From the NCBI GenBank assembly GCA_902729315.2, contig LR746277.1, positions 4,283,001-4,347,000 on the forward strand: a DNA stretch of 64,000 bases. Direction: 5' to 3'. Shown here piece after piece: positions 36,451 to 47,670 of this stretch (positions within the stretch are counted from its first letter, which is position 1; every line of letters begins with the position of its first letter). Source of the stretch: Spirodela intermedia. Taxonomy: Eukaryota; Streptophyta; Magnoliopsida; Alismatales; Araceae. A program made the position numbers and the translations under genes. The notes under the pieces are model-generated. The model saw only the letters and a list, made by a program, of their open reading frames with translations. It searched no databases and was not told the origin of the DNA.

Positions 36451-37695
36451 CTATAGCTGCAGAATTTTGCCCGAAATGGCGCTCGCCAGCGCCGCCGTGA
36501 AGTCGGGGTCCTTGGTCAAAGAGGAGGCCATCTGCTCAGCCAGCAACCGATGGAACCCCCACGAGCCGATCCTCCGGTGGCCCGCCGTCTCGAGCTCGCC
36601 GTTTGATCCGGGTGCGGCGACCTTGCAAGCGGTGGCGGCCGCCGCCGCCTCTGGTTGAGATGGTAGAGGGTGGTTGTGCTCTCCTTCGTAGGTGGCTACC
36701 AGGATAGATCTGTCGTCCACGCTTCTCTGCACCTGAAGTGGAAGAATTGCACCATCCCATTCAGAATTTACGAACATAAAATCTACATAGCGAGCAATAT
36801 GATAATCTCATAGATCGAATGAAATGATTTTCTTTCATTACTTCCATTGCAAGAACATTATAATATCAGAAACTCTTGGAGACGGAGAGATTCAGCGATG
36901 CGAGGGGGCGGGGTGTACCTTTTTCTTGACGGGGCACGAAGGGGCGAAGGAGCATCTGAAGTAAGCTCGAGGGGACGGGTTGTCTCTGGTGATCTTCTGG
37001 CCGTATTTTCTCCACTGGTACCCGTCCTTCACCACCTGACCAAACATCACAGACAGGCGCCCTCAGATCAACAGCATACCGGCCTGCTCGGCCATGGCGA
37101 CGATCCTTCCTGGTTCAGGAGCTTACCAGGGTCGTATCAGTTGGGCTCGTCCGAACGCTGATCTTGGAAATCTTAACTTTCGGCTCCTCCCTGGTTCTCT
37201 TGCAGAGATCGTCTTCTCCGGAAGTGCTCTCCGTGCAGATCGCCGCAACAACGCCGGCGGCGATTACGTCGTCGCTTCCGACCGTCTCGAAACTGTCTGC
37301 TTTCCTCTTCCCCGAAGGAGAAGCCGGCGCCCTATCTGTAGGCGACGTGCTCATCAAGCACATCAGTTGAGTCCGCAAGGCGCAGTAACTCTCTTTCATG
37401 ATGCTCAGCTTCTCGTTGAGCTTCCTGTTCTCGTCGTTCATGCGGCTCAGCTCCGCTTCCAGGGCGCCGCCGCCCGGCGAGCCCTCCGAGATGGGGAGCT
37501 GCCCAATAGAACCCATCTTCGATCGAACCAAGCGCCCGGAAAATTAAAGCAAAAGTAAGGAGATATAGTCGTAGATTTTTCACTCACCTGCTGTTCTCCC
37601 TCCCGATACGGCAATTTGCTGCCGCCGCCGCAGCCGAGGTGCAGGCCGAGGTTGAGGGAAGTGTAGTCGGTGGCGGCGGCGGCGAAGGATTCCAT
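36451..37695 (-). CDS. WRKY transcription factor, group IIa (WRKY18/40/60 type)
   Basis: Four exons (minus): 37695-37588, 37516-37127, 37035-36919, 36732-36451. They total 897 nt, 298 aa. Group IIa factors bind W-boxes (TTGAC) and tune defence and ABA responses, often as repressors. Visible parts: an 'LNLGLHL' EAR-like run at residues 14-20; a leucine-zipper coiled coil at about 55-87 ('[20 protein letters not shown]'); 'GKRK' as a nuclear signal; WRKYGQK at 174-180; and zinc ligands C194, C200, H224 and H226 (CX5C, HxH). The intron inside the WRKY domain, just before 'VQR', is the diagnostic group IIa/IIb position. I do not assign a number because family members are too similar. Confidence 0.95.
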
Positions 37696-38023
37696 GCTTG
37701 GTGGCGGCGAGACCCAGAAAAGGGTCTTTTGGTTGGGTTGACTCCAAGTTTGTTTTTTTATCTTCTGAGAGAGGGGGAGGGGGAGAGAGAGATAGAGGGC
37801 GTGGCACAGCGAGAAGGCATACGGACCTCCGAAGGGCCGAATGGAAGAGAAGGCGAGGATGGGGGAGATTTATGGTGGCTTCAGCTCGAGCATGGCGGAC
37901 TTGTCTTCCGTGAGAATGTTACACTCAGAATTAGCGGTTCCGTCGATCAGTAGCAGCCTTACGTCACGAGGCTTGCGTCAGCATCAGCTCGGAAACTTCT
38001 CAGAACTCTCTTCTCCGTTCACC

Positions 38024-38029
38024 TTGACC
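38024..38029 (+). promoter_or_regulatory. W-box (TTGACC) upstream of the WRKY gene
   Basis: TTGACC lies 329 bp upstream of the WRKY start codon. Two more W-box cores (AGTCAA on the plus strand) occur at 38134-38139 and 38425-38430. Group IIa WRKY genes are commonly auto- or cross-regulated through such sites. Confidence 0.45.
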
Positions 38030-38133
38030 GGTCAGACAGAGAGGTTGCCCGGCTTCCTGTTCATCGAAAAATACCCGAAGTCAGCATAACCCAAGATGGG
38101 TCCCCACCCCATGTTACAGTTTTCCACTTTCAA

Positions 38134-38139
38134 AGTCAA
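38134..38139 (-). promoter_or_regulatory. W-box core (TTGACT)
   Basis: TTGACT on the minus strand, in the same orientation as the WRKY gene, 439 bp upstream of its ATG. It is a short motif, meaningful only with its neighbours. Confidence 0.4.
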
Positions 38140-38424
38140 CAGTTCACTCGTCTCCCTCAGCAAGATCAGAGCTTTTTAGGATGAGGATGAGAGATTCAAG
38201 TACCCTCGTGCGTATCGACGCTTGGGGATTGGGCAGAAGCACACCCACCGTGGAGCTCGTGCAGGTCACGCTGGTCCTCGCTCTCTATTCATTTCGCAAA
38301 CACCACAAAGCGGAGAGATCTACTCATGGAGCTGACGATAATCACTGTGAGGTGGATCACGATACCAACTCTAGTCATCGAAAATTTCAAATTTCCATAA
38401 ATGACCACGTCATTAATTCCGGAA

Positions 38425-38430
38425 AGTCAA
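38425..38430 (-). promoter_or_regulatory. W-box core (TTGACT)
   Basis: Third W-box core upstream of the WRKY gene, 730 bp from its ATG, on the minus strand. Confidence 0.35.
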
Positions 38431-38563
38431 CTCCCACTAAAAGTTGAAAAATGCCTAGAAGATTATCATGCGATAGCTGAACTCGGGGGTTATCAATGGA
38501 TAAGGCTTGCCTTGCTGGATATCTGAACTCCCTTGGGAACCGGGAAGTCCGCAAGCTCCACGT

Positions 38564-38597
<34 letters not shown>

Positions 38598-39914
38598 CAA
38601 ATACACACGTTCACTTAAAAACTAAGAGAGGGAAAGAGAATGCATGGGCAAGAGTTGGGGCGGTCTATGCTGATAACCCTTCCCCTCCCCTCCTCCGCAT
38701 GTCGTATGATCTGCATGTATTTACACGAGGAATATAGTAGCATGTTTTCACTGGATTCCGTTCATCGCCGCCTTTCCCAGTCGGGTATCACCACGTCTCC
38801 CTCTGAGAGCGATCCGTCCGTGGCCGGTGGGAACCTCGCCGTCGATCCACCCGCATGGGAACAGCTTCCTCGCAACTACACCGATTCACGAGCGGGGAAA
38901 CGTGAAGACGAGTTCTTGATGTCGACGAAAGTAGCTCCATCTGACATTAAATATCTTTCAGGTTTCTGTAAAATAATCTCGCGGGGAGATGGTCGATTAA
39001 TCAATCGCCGCCGGCGCGAGGAGTTTCCGCGCGAAATCGCAGGGTCCCTCGAAGTTGCGGTGAACTATCACCCCCCGCAGCCGGAGTCAACCTCGCCTCC
39101 ACAAGGACTTCAGTGGAGAGATCTGAGAGGGAAGGATCTGTGTAGAGGTGGTCAACTATGGAAGCTAGCAATGAGCGGCTGGTTCCGAATTTCGGCTCGA
39201 AGGAGAAGGACTTCTCGCCGGTGCAGCACATTGTATAAGACGCGTCCGCGCCGTCATTCGCAATGGGGTCGAACGCTCGTTCATACCGATTGGAGACGGC
39301 TTCTCGAGGTCATCACCCAGATTGACCGGTTGCGTTAACTTCCGACGACGGCGGGCGACGTCACGCGAGCTATCCACCGTAGAACCGCCGCCTGTTGCTT
39401 AGACAATTCGTCGAGCAGCTCCAAAGGGGGGAAGGGCCCGCCAACTCTCTAGAGTACACATGATCTCTTCATGGGTCCGATTATCACGCCGTCTATGACC
39501 TGAAAACTGGTCAACTGTCTCCACTCTTCGACGGCAGAAGACAAATATATATATATATATATACATATAATTAAAAAGCCGAATATTATCATATAATGAT
39601 TCCATCAATTTCATAGATTTTAGATAAACGACGGAAGGCCTCGGCATGTTCCACTGGGTTTCAGAGTGTATAGTAATTGTTCGCGGGGAACCAGGCATGG
39701 AACAACGGGAGCGAGCTGAATCGGTACCGGGGAGGTCAACGGGGATCTCCTTTGCATTACTGATCGGGGAAACTGTCGTTAGCCTTCAGGGGGAGGCGCA
39801 AAACTGTGACCGGCCGCTGGAAGACCCGCCGAGAGTGGCCGGGAAGTCAATTCCGCTGTGCCCAAAGGCCTTCTTTGGCGGCAAGAGGCTCGACCGAGAT
39901 TCCTGCGCTCCGAC

Positions 39915-39917
<3 letters not shown>

Positions 39918-39958
<41 letters not shown>
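39918..39958. repeat. (CT)n microsatellite
   Basis: About twenty uninterrupted CT units. Confidence 0.95.
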
Positions 39959-39959
<1 letters not shown>

Positions 39960-40347
39960 GTTGGAGAAGGGAGAGAGTAACTGATAACTTTTTGAAAAAA
40001 ATCTAGCTCAGCTTCGTCCGGATATCTTATCATTCCGAGAAGATAACAGAGAAGAACCCATTGACACGAAATTTCAACCAGCAACCCCACTTCGGTACGA
40101 GGTTCCAAGAGTCGCAGCTCGGACAACGTCTATATTGGCTGCAGTGCACGGCCGCATGAATTACCCTTTCCCGTCGAGGGTCGCGGATCAGCGACGGAAC
40201 CGTTCTACTGGACGACGTGGATGAATAGATGTTGTCACTTTGTTTCTATGTCCTTAGAACATTTCTTCCTGTTTAGATCTTACGACAATTCACCAAGTCT
40301 GTCCGAGCATAATCAGCCAGACGTCGATCCCATTTCGAGGAAGATTA

Positions 40348-40384
40348 GGGGGGGGGGGGGGAGAGAGAGAGAGAGAGAGAGAGG
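40348..40384. repeat. Poly-G run followed by (GA)n
   Basis: Fourteen consecutive G (40348-40361) run straight into about eleven GA units. The G-run length may be unreliable in the assembly. Confidence 0.9.
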
Positions 40385-40520
40385 GTCCAACCGCCCGCTG
40401 GGCATCTTCACTGACGCATCGCCCGCCGGTCGTCTGGTGATTAGAATACGCGCCGTGCTCTACCATACAGCGGAAACGACGGTGCGTTGTCTCTCAATCG
40501 TGCGTCATCGAGTCCTTGTA

Positions 40521-40878
40521 AGGGATGACGCACCTGGCTCTGCGTCATCAGCTCTCTTGTCACGCTCCCCATGTCTGCCGTTGACCAGGTATACGCTCGT
40601 CTCCTTGCCTTCTTAGGAGAAGTCTCGCAGAACAGCCGTTTTTGACGGACCTCTCTCTCTCTCTCTTTCTCCATCTCTGTAGTCCGGGGTTTCTCTCTTG
40701 TCCATGCAACTTCTCAGACATCGATCCTTTGGAAGGAATGACGCACACGGCTCAGCGTCATCCGCTCTCCCGTCACGCTTTCGTTTCTGCCGTTGACGTC
40801 GTCTCCTTTCCTTCCTGAGGAGAAGTGTTCCAGAACAGACGAACAGATCCCAAAACAGCCGTTGACAAGCCTTGCACA

Positions 40879-40920
<42 letters not shown>

Positions 40921-40960
40921 TCTGTGAGGAAGAGTCGGACAGTCTCCAAGCTCATAGACT
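40521..40960. repeat. Two tandem ~213-bp segments with inverted TGACG boxes and CT runs
   Basis: Segment 1 (from 40521) and segment 2 (from about 40734) share the same order of blocks: an inverted TGACGC pair, a 'gtcacgct' block, 'tctgccgttgac', 'aggagaagt', 'agaacag' and then a CT run. Copy 1 has perfect 9-bp arms, GATGACGCA (40524-40532) and TGCGTCATC (40541-40549). Copy 2 has 7-bp arms, ATGACGC (40738-40744) and GCGTCAT (40755-40761). The two are diverged but clearly related. Confidence 0.75.
40881..40922. repeat. (CT)n microsatellite
   Basis: CT run broken once by TT; it is the end of the second tandem segment. Confidence 0.9.
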
Positions 40961-42133
40961 GTTGGCGCGCTGACAGCTTGGCAAGGGGCAGGGGCGTTGA
41001 CCCTTGTCTGATCAGGAATTTTTGGTACGTTTTCCACCCATCATATCAGTTTTGAATTATGACGTCATATACCATGCGAGTGGCACATTGCGTCGTTCAA
41101 GATTACGTCATATTGCAATGATTCGAGCCAGCCCAGGGTTGCAATCCATGGAAGGCCCGGTTACCGTCGAGACCCGAAAAAGCCCAGTACGTTCCAGCCC
41201 GGTGCTGACGTGTCTCACGGTGGGGCCTCGAAGGATTCCAGTGGGACCTACATTTTTATAAGGCCAAAGAGAGAGAGAGAGAGATGGTGAGTTTTTTAGA
41301 CCATACGAAATGAGGGCAGTAAATATGTAATTTGGACATAAAGTAAACAATTAGATGAAGTATGTGTTTTTAGTAAATGTAAAAACGTATAGGGATCTAT
41401 ACATAATAACCTCATGCCTCAGAATAGCGAGTTCTGGCTGTACGAAGGGTACGTTTGCCAATAAAGTAAAATAAAGGTTATTAAACTATTGAATATAATA
41501 CCGTAGAAATGCGGAGGAACTGAACCTGCTCGTTTTCGTTTGAGTCTGGAGAAATCTCTGTGAGGAAATCGTCCCGCCGCCGGCCAATCCGTCCGTTGGT
41601 GCTCTCCTCGGTGCGAGCTTGGGGGGAGGGAACGACGAAGCCTCCGGTAGCTTGTGATGGAAGGAAGTTCATCTTCCGGAGGGCAACACATGCCTCGGAG
41701 CGAAAGCGCCCCCCGTAGCCCGCCCGGGCTCTTGTTATGATGCCGCTCCTGCTTTTTTTGGTCTCTGAAAGATCTGCTCTGGCGTTAACTTGCCGTGGCC
41801 TCGCGGTGTTTCTCCATTGACTGCTTCGTCTGCGGCAGCTGGGAGCTGCCGAGGGTGATATCGTCGTTTTGGTCCTATTTCGTGCACGTATCGCTAGGGT
41901 CCACCACGCTGCTGCTGTAGGTTGAGCCCAACGCCCTGAAATCGCAGTTGACCTCAAGTTCTCTGTCCTTTGCCACCTCCCCCTCCGAAAGAGGCGACGT
42001 CGAGTCATATGATCGGTTCGATTGGATGATCGAGACCTAACCGTTCGTAAGTTCCCGAGGTCAGCGAAGGGTTCCCTACAGGCCCTCAATTTTTGGTCGG
42101 TGATCCATTTTCAGAGGTGGCGACTTGGTAGGT

Positions 42134-45100
42134 ATGAGCTTGGCGGAGACCTCCTTTCACTCCTCCAGTAGTAGCGACGACTTTGCTGCCTTCCTGGATG
42201 AGGAGCTGGAGTCAGCTTCCTCTGACACTTCTCCAGAAGTTGGAGCGAATGACGTCGAAGAAGAGGGCGGAGACGTTCTATCTAAACAACGAAGGTACTG
42301 TTTGCCCTCGTCCTTCCCTCTCTTCCGCATCCTGGGTCTTGTGGTTTCCTCTTCCAGAGACGTGGAACAAGTGCTTGGCCTCTCCTCTTCTGTTGCCAAT
42401 CTTCGCATTCATTTATTTTTGAGATTCATTTTCGTGTCAAGCACTCATTCCCTTCAATCGTTAGCTCATCTATGGAGAGAGATGTCCGACGAAACAATGG
42501 CACGGGCATGCGCTCCATTTTTTCTTCCTCCAGCGAATACTCTGCTCGTTGCCATCCCCGGGGGGTTAATTGGTTTCGATCTGGTTTGTATTTTCTCGGA
42601 GATAACAAGGCAAGTTTGCCAAGTTAATCAACAAAATCCTGCATTACATTCTAAGGAAGAAAAAACCCTTTTTTTGTTTGAAGTTGTCCCAAGGAAGAAA
42701 ATCCAAACTCAATCTTCATCATTCTTAAGGAAACATAGCCAGAGAAACATGACAATCGAAACAGAAATGTTTTCGACGTTGTTCATGATCAATATCTCCT
42801 GTGGGTCACCTTGAATTCATTCTGAACCAGGGGCAGAGTTTCATCTTGTGGGAAAGTTTTGTTATCTATTCTCTTATAATTTGATGATGCGATATCTCAG
42901 CGTAGAAACCAGGCGCTTTGGAGTATCAGCATTCATTACACCTTGTTTTAAACGTGAACGTTGTTCTATCTGCTCATATTCATTTTGCAAATGAAGAAAG
43001 GTTTGTTGATTCATAATAGATGGGATAAGCGTGTTGGTTATTTAGGTTTCTTTCTTTTGCTGAGCTGCTTGCTTTATTTTTTTGCTATGAATGTGATGCT
43101 CCGGTGTTGAAATTAAACCCCAAGCCCAGCGCCATCCACTTGTCTGGCGTTCTTCAAAAACCATGTCAAGGTCATGCGCGGTATTTGTGTGCATGCCTTT
43201 GCTCGAGGAGTAGATGGCCTTCTGATTTTTGGCATATTTTCTAGGAGAGGAACATTGTGATAAAATCCATTCATCTGTTACCCGGTCACTCGGACATTTT
43301 GCATAAATTTATGGAGCAGTAATAGCTGGTTGATTTCATTTAGTCCTTTGTCGCCCTAATTCATCTCCAAATTTTCTAACACATACACTTCTCTCCATCT
43401 AAAAGTGCGATAGAGCTTATGAAATTCCATTTACTAGCTTAGGGACAGTCATTTATATGGGTTGTAATTCCCACTGGCCACTCTCATGGATCATCCGTGT
43501 GTAGAGGACCATCTGAAAAAGTAATACATAAGTTTATGTCATGTTCTGGGTATTCTTCAGCACATATTTTACATCGATTCCTCTGTGATTTGCGGGTTTT
43601 GAGGCTTTTCTTGCTGTATTGCAGGGTTAAAAGGCGGAGGGTGGAGACTGCAGAAGGTATGAACAAAACCAACCCTCACGAATTCCGACAATGTCGAGGG
43701 AAGTTGTGAATATTTGACCAGTGAACAAGCATCTAGAATTGATGGAAAACAGGAGATGCACGATGGAGTGATGGCCCATTTTTCATCCGTGGTCTTAATT
43801 GTTGATACAATTCTAGTGATTGTTCCCCATGTGAGTGGGATGTAACTGGTGTTTCTCTTCAGCAGAATCCCTTCAATTGATCGAGGAGACGTCCAGGGTC
43901 CAGCAAACTGAGAAGCCTTGCATGCATCCTGGTTTTTTTAAAGGACTGTGCATGGTATGTGGACAGATGGAAGAAGACAACGCGTTAGGTGTTCCCTTAG
44001 GCTACATACATAAGGTATTCTACTCTTTGGTTCTGCCTCGTGGGCATCTGTTTATCGTAGTTTGTAGCAGACTTGGCATGGGCGATGTTTCTTATACTTC
44101 TTTCCAATAAAAAGAAAAGAACTCTCACGTTGATTTTCTTGCAGAAAAAATAAAATAAAATCTGATTCAGTCCTTTGGTCAATCTGGATCTGTGTTAATA
44201 GTTTCACCAAATCACTGAATCTCGAGGCATTATCTATTGTTGAAACAGAAGAAACACCATGGAACTTGATGAAAGCGATCATCAAGATCTATTAGTTGCA
44301 TGATATTTATATATCTCTGTAGTAATGTCATCAATGGTTTTGGATTTTTCATCTGAATTCATCGGAGTTTCGCTGCTAGCAAAGAGGATACCATCCTCAT
44401 CTTGCAAACCCCGGATAGAGGAGGATAGAAATAAATTTGCTGGTTCGAATTCATTTTTTTGGGGCTTAAATCGATGGGAATAGGAGGATTAGATCGTCAT
44501 TTAAATATTTTCGCATGAATCAGCAGACATATGGTGAGGCGTATTTGGCTGGTTTTTAAACTTGCTCCTTCATGTGCAGCAAGTTCTCACAGAGCCGTAG
44601 TTGCATTTTGATGTCTCTCTCTCTCTCTCTTAATCTGGGGTATTTGCAGGACCTAAAGTTGGGTTCAGCAGAAATCGACCGTTTACGTGGGGCTGACTTG
44701 AAGAATCTTTTGCGTCAGAAGAAACTAATCCTGGTTTTGGACTTGGATCACACCCTCCTCAATTCAACCCGTCTAGTTGATGTTTCTTTTGAAGAACAAC
44801 ATCTGATTCAGCAGGCGCATACTACTACTACACAAGGTATCTCTATCCATGCCATCGGCGAGGTGGCTCATCCCTCTTGCATTCGATTCATCATTATATC
44901 ATGTAATAAGTCTTTGCTCAGTGAGTAAGCGCAGGATTTCATCCTAATCAGTCACGTCTATGCTCGTTTCTGAGCATTTCTTTTACATCTGGTAGCTACT
45001 TTCCTCAAGATCATCATTTTACACAAAACAACTTCCACCAAAAGTCCTTCGCATTGAGATATTTTGTTTTTGTTTTGGATGTGATTGCATTCATTGGAAT

Positions 45101-46522
45101 CATTCAATTAGCAATTCTTTGATTTTCTACCCAGGATCACGGGTTTTTTTCTATAAATTAATAGTCAGCACGAGGCCATGCTCGATTCCAGTCTCCTCTG
45201 ACAGCAAAAGGGTTCCTAGGTTTTCCCTTTTAAGCAAATTAGCTTGCATTTCATGAAGACCTGTTCATGATTTGTGGTTATGATCCTCGTTGCATGGTGA
45301 TGCCCAAATGATTTGCAATCACAGATTAACATCTCGGCCATGATCAGAACCGAGATTAGAGATGATATCTGGGCTGATCTCGATCGATCTTGTCCCATAT
45401 TATATATATATTTTCTCCTGTTCTTAGACGGCACCGGCGGAACCCTCTTCAGACTGGAGGCCATTCACATGCTGACCAAGCTGAGGCCATTCGTCCACAC
45501 GTTCCTCAAGGAGGCGAGCAAGCTCTTCGAGATGTACATCTACACCATGGGCGAGCGCTCTTATGCTCTGGAAGTGGCCAGAGTTCTCGACCCCGAGAGA
45601 GTATACTTCAACTCCAAGGTCATCTCTCAGTCTGATTGCACCCAGCGGCACCAGAAGGGGCTCGACGTGATCCTCGGCGCCGAGAGCACCGTCCTCATCC
45701 TCGACGACACGGAAATGGTGATCTTCGACTCGGGTTTTGGCCCAGGTGGGCGTTGACCTTTGTTTTGTGTTCATGGGGCGCGTGTTTGCAGGTGTGGCAG
45801 AAGCACAGGGAGAACCTGATCTTGATGGAGAGGTACCATTTCTTCTCCTCGAGCTGCCGCCAGTTCAACTCCCCCGAGAAGTCTCTGTCGGAGCTCAACA
45901 AGGACGAGAGGGAGTCGGATGGGATACTCGCCACCGTTCTCGATGTCCTCCGGCGTGTTCATCGAGCCTTCTTCGACGAGGTCAGCGAACCCTTCTCGCG
46001 TTGACTTTTGCTTGGGGTGTTCTGATCCTGATCTCTCTCTCTCCCGTCAGGTCAACGAAAACGATGCTGCCACCGGCGACGTTCGACAGGTGATTTCTTG
46101 CGTCATTTTTTCTTTTCCTGTGATTGATGTCTGAAAGCCCATCGTTTTTTTTTATTTTTTGTTTCTCTCTCTCTCTCTCTCTCTCGGTTGGGGATGAGAA
46201 GGTGCTGGGGAGGATCCGCAGGGAAGTCCTGGCCGGGTGCCGGGTGGTCTTCAGTGGGCTGTTCCCTTCCAACGTGGCGCCGCGAGAGCAGGCCATCTGG
46301 AGGCTGTGTGAGCGACTGGGGGCGAGCTGCTGCGGTGAGGTGGACTCCACCGTGACCCACATCATCTCGGTGGACCCCGGCACGGAGAAGTCCCGCTGGG
46401 CCCAACGGCGCGGCAAGTTCCTGGTCAACCCCCGCTGGGTCGACGCCGCTCACTACCTCTGGCGCAGGCTGCCGGAGGAAGACTTCCCCGTCGCCAAGCC
46501 CAATAACCCGCCATCCCCATGA
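42134..46522 (+). CDS. CPL4: RNA polymerase II CTD phosphatase, CPL4-like
   Basis: Eight exons: 42134-42294, 43625-43656, 43863-44014, 44650-44836, 45428-45717, 45792-45980, 46051-46089, 46202-46522. They sum to 1371 nt, 456 aa, in frame throughout. FCP1/CPL phosphatases remove phosphate from the repeated C-terminal tail of RNA polymerase II in the nucleus. The catalytic signature DLDHT (Asp146, Asp148, Thr150) lies in 'LILVLDLDHTLLNS'; the second acidic pair is in 'LILDDTEMVW' (270-271). 'CMHPGFFKGLCMVCGQ' is the conserved Cys-rich motif before the FCPH domain. Residues 351-446 form a BRCT domain ('GCRVVFSGLFP' to 'WVDAAHYLW'). The N-terminus is acidic and serine-rich. Length and BRCT ending match CPL4 rather than the longer CPL3. 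The start is the first ATG in frame. Confidence 0.92.
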
Positions 46523-46529
46523 ATGAATG

Positions 46530-46531
<2 letters not shown>

Positions 46532-46560
<29 letters not shown>
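46532..46560. repeat. (CT)n microsatellite in the CPL4 3' UTR
   Basis: CT run starting ten bases after the CPL4 stop codon. Confidence 0.9.
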
Positions 46561-46564
<4 letters not shown>

Positions 46565-47670
46565 CTTTTTATCTCCCACTTATCTTCTTTCTTATTTAGC
46601 TCTCTTGGATGAGTCTGCTTGCTCTCTATGAGTGGTTCTCCTTCATTCATGGCGTGAGAAGAGAGAGAGAGAGGACCCACCTGCGCCGGAATCCGCCGAA
46701 ATCCGGAGGTGGAAGGAGGTCCTCTCTCATCCACTTGGTTCGAACCCAGGAAGCAGGGAGATAACGCCGCAGGCGCCTCTCTTTTTCTCTCTCCCTCCCC
46801 TGCATGGTACAAAGGTCGTCTGCATCGTCCAGTTTAAGAAGCCACGTGGCGGCGAGGTCCAATGAGCGCGAGAAGAACAATCTTCACGCGGCTTAGACGC
46901 CAAAGATGCTCAGTGATCGAGGCAGTGTGAACTACAAGCTATTACTGGCACGTGGACGGTCCGCCTTTCTAGCCGTTTGCGAACGACAAATGGCCGCCCG
47001 ACAACTCCTCGGGCGCCACGTCTCGGCAAAGGTGAGCTGCCGTGGATTGTATGGCTGGTCAACTCTACTGAGTCAAGGGGCTCAGTCTGGTCCTTATTTT
47101 ATTTTTTTATTCGTTAATTGATATTACCGATAATTATATTATTTATGAATAACATATCGAGTTAATATCTCTGTTGATTTAAACTCCTCTCCTCTGCGTG
47201 GTATGAAAGGCCACAAAAATCCGCTCTCGTATATAAATATACGGATAATGTGATTGATATTATGTAAATTTAAACACAAAAATAACGTATTAGTTCCCAG
47301 CTCCGCGCGGTGTCTGTGGGTTCGCGTTGAGTTCCGAGGTGGTGGGCCCGCGCTCGCGGTACACTCATCAAACTGCCACGTTTCCCCCCTGCCCGCGACC
47401 GATTGGTGAACCTCTCTCTCTCTCTCTTGGCGGCTTATAAGTAAGAGGGCGGACGGCCATGAGCGGAAGCCAGGAGGAAGAGAGGAGCACTACTGGTTGC
47501 TACCGTCGCCATCTTCGTCTTCTTCGTCGTGTGGCCATTCCTCGCTTGGGAATGCAGCGGCATGAGGAGATCAGAGTCTGATCTCAGGACGGGCTGCTGT
47601 TTCATCGGATTATAGGAGCAGAGAGAGGTTCTATCCTTCTTCGTTTCCTCTGGTTTTTGCTTCGTCGGCG
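46561..47670. other. Intergenic DNA, CPL4 / CIPK
   Basis: Holds the CPL4 3' end, an AT-rich middle (47100-47300) and the CIPK promoter, with a (CT)n run at about 47412-47427 and a TATA-like element at 47435. No gene recognised. Confidence 0.4.
47435..47442 (+). promoter_or_regulatory. TATA-like element of the CIPK gene
   Basis: TTATAAGT lies about 230 bp upstream of the ATG, just after a CT run. This is a moderate match to a TATA box. Confidence 0.4.

Larger units (their letters stand above)
37696..42133. other. 4.4-kb divergent intergenic region, WRKY / CPL4
   Basis: The longest gene-free stretch outside the retroelement block except 29.4-32.8 kb. It holds W-box cores near the WRKY gene, several CT/GA runs, an (AT)n run near 39545-39562, and two tandem segments with inverted TGACG boxes (40521-40960). 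Open frames at 38640-39338 (+) and 41481-42089 (-) have arginine/serine-rich translations and no recognisable domain. Confidence 0.45.

Noticed and set aside
38640-39338. 232-codon plus-strand frame between WRKY and CPL4
   Set aside because: Arg/Ser-rich, no family match I know, no promoter or splice support. Kept only as part of the intergenic description.
41481-42089. 202-codon minus-strand frame upstream of CPL4
   Set aside because: Arg/Thr/Ser-rich composition typical of a chance frame in GC-rich leader DNA.
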